Of a DNA stretch of 5,757 nt, positions 5,406-5,757 are shown piece by piece. The notes under the pieces were generated by a model. It had not been told where the DNA came from and did no database searches. It worked only from the letters and a program-made list of their open reading frames with translations. The DNA is from Clostridia bacterium (GTDB taxonomy: Bacteria; Bacillota; Clostridia; Oscillospirales; CAG-272), in assembly GCA_017455945.1 (NCBI GenBank), contig JAFTLM010000393.1, forward strand, positions 1 through 5,757, read 5' to 3'. Positions within the stretch are counted from its first letter, which is position 1. Each line of letters opens with the position of its first letter. The position numbers were made by a program, and so were the translations under genes.

Positions 5406-5757
5406 AAATTATAGTTTACCGCCTGGCCGGCGGGGGCGAATGCCTTCGGCGTTCACGTAATATGATTGGTGCGAACATATCCGTCGCACTCCGAAAAATG
5501 TCGGCTCGACACCACCATTTTTCTTGTAACTGTTTCGTGAGGGCGGATGGGCATGTTGCGAAGCAACTTGTGAGCGAGGCGGGTGGTGAGTCCCCAGCCG
5601 CCTGCGGCAGTACGCACCGACAGCAATCTAAAGCTCCCAATCATTAGCCCAACAAACTCGTCGGTGTTCAGCCGACGAGTGAACGGCAACGCACAAAACA
5701 ATCAAAAAACTTTCATTAGGAAGGTTTTTTGCGGAGCTTTTTTGCAAAAAAGCGACC
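5406..5757 (+). repeat. Structured MITE-like intergenic repeat, copy B (runs off the window)
   Basis: This is the second copy of the element at 798-1137, same orientation, cut by the window end. Its left end starts AAATTATAGTTT (5406-5417), the inverse of the right end of copy A, followed by a GC-rich stretch. It keeps the AATGCCTTCGGCGTT hairpin (5440-5454), a changed terminator-position hairpin (5494-5522), the CTCGTCGG hairpin (5657-5679), the A/T hairpin and the 18-bp palindrome (5736-5753). A roughly 30-nt insert between about 5551 and 5590, absent from copy A, contains its own small hairpin GTTGC-GAA-GCAAC (5555-5567). Reading frames inside overlap strong hairpins, lack good ribosome binding sites and resemble no family I know, so it is treated as non-coding. 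Confidence 0.8.

Noticed and set aside
5416..5701. Open frames of 61-82 codons inside repeat copy B, and similar ones at 748-1394 around copy A
   Set aside because: They cross strong hairpins, are not kept as equivalent frames between the copies, and show no recognisable protein motif.

Overview
The window looks like chromosome of a spore-forming Bacillota, most likely a gut-type Clostridia or Oscillospiraceae relative. The grounds are strong AAGGAG-type ribosome binding sites, AT-rich SigA promoters next to moderately GC-rich genes, a SpoIIQ-like sporulation gene, and secreted polysaccharide enzymes. The genus cannot be named from the sequence alone.

Layout: (1) 1-779 is the 3' end of a secreted glycoside-hydrolase-like gene that begins outside the window. 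(2) 780-1254 is intergenic; most of it is a structured, MITE-like repeat (copy A, about 798-1137), followed by a strong promoter and ribosome binding site. (3) 1255-4020 is a complete paralogue of gene 1: export signal, two CBM96/DNRLRE-like beta-sandwich modules, and a C-terminal clan GH-A-like catalytic domain related to agarase-type enzymes. (4) 4024-4057 is a hairpin terminator between convergent genes. (5) 4081-4521, minus strand, is ruvX (yqgF) with its own promoter. (6) 4522-4666 is a divergent promoter region with a possible SigF-type site. (7) 4667-5358 is a membrane-anchored M23/LytM gene resembling spoIIQ, broken by one apparent 1-nt deletion. (8) After its terminator, a second copy of the repeat (copy B, from about 5406) runs off the end of the window.

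The two hydrolase genes are a tandem duplication in the same orientation and probably act outside the cell on one class of plant or algal polysaccharide. The repeat follows gene 1 and the spoIIQ-like gene in the same orientation and seems to supply transcription terminators. ruvX and the sporulation gene are housekeeping or developmental genes with no evident link to the hydrolases.

The most unusual material is the repeat. Its two copies share 115 identical bases on the right, have a diverged left half with compensatory changes in a hairpin, and carry matching inverted 12-bp ends. The next most notable items are the broken spoIIQ-like gene and the tandem hydrolase pair. No CRISPR array, tRNA, rRNA, transposase or phage gene was seen.
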